Source of the DNA: Candidatus Omnitrophota bacterium
GTDB lineage: Bacteria; Omnitrophota; Omnitrophia; Omnitrophales; Abzuiibacteriaceae
Assembly: GCA_016206995.1 (NCBI GenBank)
Contig: JACQQN010000137.1
Coordinates: 1-5,991 of the forward strand
Direction: 5' to 3'
DNA length: 5,991 nt
A program made the position numbers and the translations under genes. A model generated the notes under the pieces. That model was not told the DNA's origin. It made no database searches and saw nothing but the letters and a program-made list of their open reading frames with translations. Numbering within the stretch: position 1 is the first letter of the stretch; each line of letters starts with the position of its first letter. Of the stretch, positions 5,399-5,991 are shown piece after piece.

Positions 5399-5991
5399 AT
5401 GACACTTGTAAACGAAATGACACAAAGCAAAAGATTGCCTTTACATGATCTGCATTTGAAACTAGGTGCCAAAATAGGTGCGTTTGGTGAGTGGGAAGTT
5501 CCTCTTTATTACTCAACCGTGATTGAAGAACACAACGCGGTACGCCGTGGGGTTGGGATTTTTGATATTTCTCATATGGGTGAAATTTTTGTGGAGGGGC
5601 CAAAAGCCCGTCATTTTCTAAATTATTTGGTGACCAATCAGATTGAGAAATTAAAGCCCGGAAGAGCGCTATACAGCCCTGTTTGTAACAAACAGGGAGG
5701 AATCGTGGATGATGTTATTGTGTATGAACTTGATTCCGAACATTATCTAGTAATTGTAAACGCTTCAAATATTGACAAAGATTACCAGTGGTTTTCAAGC
5801 CATTCGATTGCAGGAGCCAGAATCACTAACCGAAGTGATGAATATGGTCTTCTGGCAGTTCAAGGGCCCGACAGTGTCGCAGTTATTTGTAAAATTTTTT
5901 CTGAAGAGATTGAAAAACTTTCCTATTATTCAATCATGCAAACTTCGTCTCCTTGGAAAAACACCTTTCTTGCACGGACGGGGTATACAGG
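5399..5991 (+). CDS. gcvT: Glycine cleavage system T-protein (aminomethyltransferase), 5' part
   Basis: GcvT transfers the methylene carbon of glycine from the aminomethyl-lipoyl H-protein to tetrahydrofolate, releasing ammonia and giving 5,10-methylene-THF. The reading frame is open from 5399 to the window edge, giving 197 complete residues of a protein usually about 360-370 long. Typical T-protein motifs are present: PLHDLHLKLGAK (14-25), FDISHMGEI (55-63), LKPGRALYSPVCNKQGGIVDD (85-105, where the Asp pair holds the catalytic residue), VNASNIDKD (120-128), LLAVQGP (151-157) and the final ARTGYT at 192-197. Two starts are possible: ATG 5399 or ATG 5417, which removes six residues and gives the more usual short lead before PLHDLH. 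Neither has a Shine-Dalgarno. An extended -10 promoter just upstream suggests separate transcription from ftsA. gcvH and gcvP would be expected further right. YgfZ-type relatives are less likely because the catalytic DD and GYT motifs are kept. Confidence 0.95.
   Translation, partial: MTLVNEMTQSKRLPLHDLHLKLGAKIGAFGEWEVPLYYSTVIEEHNAVRRGVGIFDISHMGEIFVEGPKARHFLNYLVTNQIEKLKPGRALYSPVCNKQGGIVDDVIVYELDSEHYLVIVNASNIDKDYQWFSSHSIAGARITNRSDEYGLLAVQGPDSVAVICKIFSEEIEKLSYYSIMQTSSPWKNTFLARTGYT

Noticed and set aside
5397..5603. 68-codon - strand open frame opposite the start of gcvT
   Set aside because: It is antisense to clearly conserved GcvT motifs; no promoter or ribosome site is seen for it.

Overview
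The window is an ordinary-looking chromosomal stretch from a peptidoglycan-making bacterium of moderate to low GC. It carries the distal part of a division-and-cell-wall (dcw) cluster: murC, murB, ddl, ftsQ, ftsA, all on the + strand. The 5' part of a glycine-cleavage T-protein gene (gcvT) follows and runs off the right edge. The phylum cannot be fixed from sequence alone. A single-span FtsQ and the murC-murB-ddl-ftsQ-ftsA order suggest a Gram-negative-type lineage. From memory, the MurB resembles those of the PVC/Chlamydiota/Omnitrophota neighbourhood; this is an impression, not a search result.

Layout: positions 1-17 hold a possible stop codon of an upstream gene (TAA at 4-6) and a strong Shine-Dalgarno for murC. 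From murC to ftsQ the genes are tightly packed. murC and murB overlap by 35 nt, murB and ddl are 1 nt apart, and ddl and ftsQ overlap by 4 nt (ATGA). These four look co-transcribed and translationally coupled. A 31-nt gap before ftsA contains a perfect TATAAT next to an 8-bp inverted repeat that spans the ftsQ stop codon. After ftsA a 78-nt gap holds a good extended -10 promoter that lies only about 11 nt before the first possible gcvT start. I see no convincing intrinsic terminator anywhere.

How the genes work together: MurC adds L-Ala to UDP-MurNAc, MurB makes the UDP-MurNAc used by MurC, and Ddl makes the D-Ala-D-Ala that ends the stem peptide. FtsQ and FtsA belong to the divisome that directs this precursor supply to the septum. 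GcvT belongs to one-carbon/glycine metabolism and is probably a separate transcription unit.

The most interesting point is FtsA. Its fold order, adenosine-side TGGGS motif and C-terminal membrane-targeting helix are intact. Both phosphate-binding loops of the actin-type ATPase are altered, with Arg at the usual Asp position in each (R10 and R216). ftsZ, the usual neighbour of ftsA, is not present downstream within the window. I found no mobile elements, CRISPR arrays, tRNA/rRNA genes or other accessory system.
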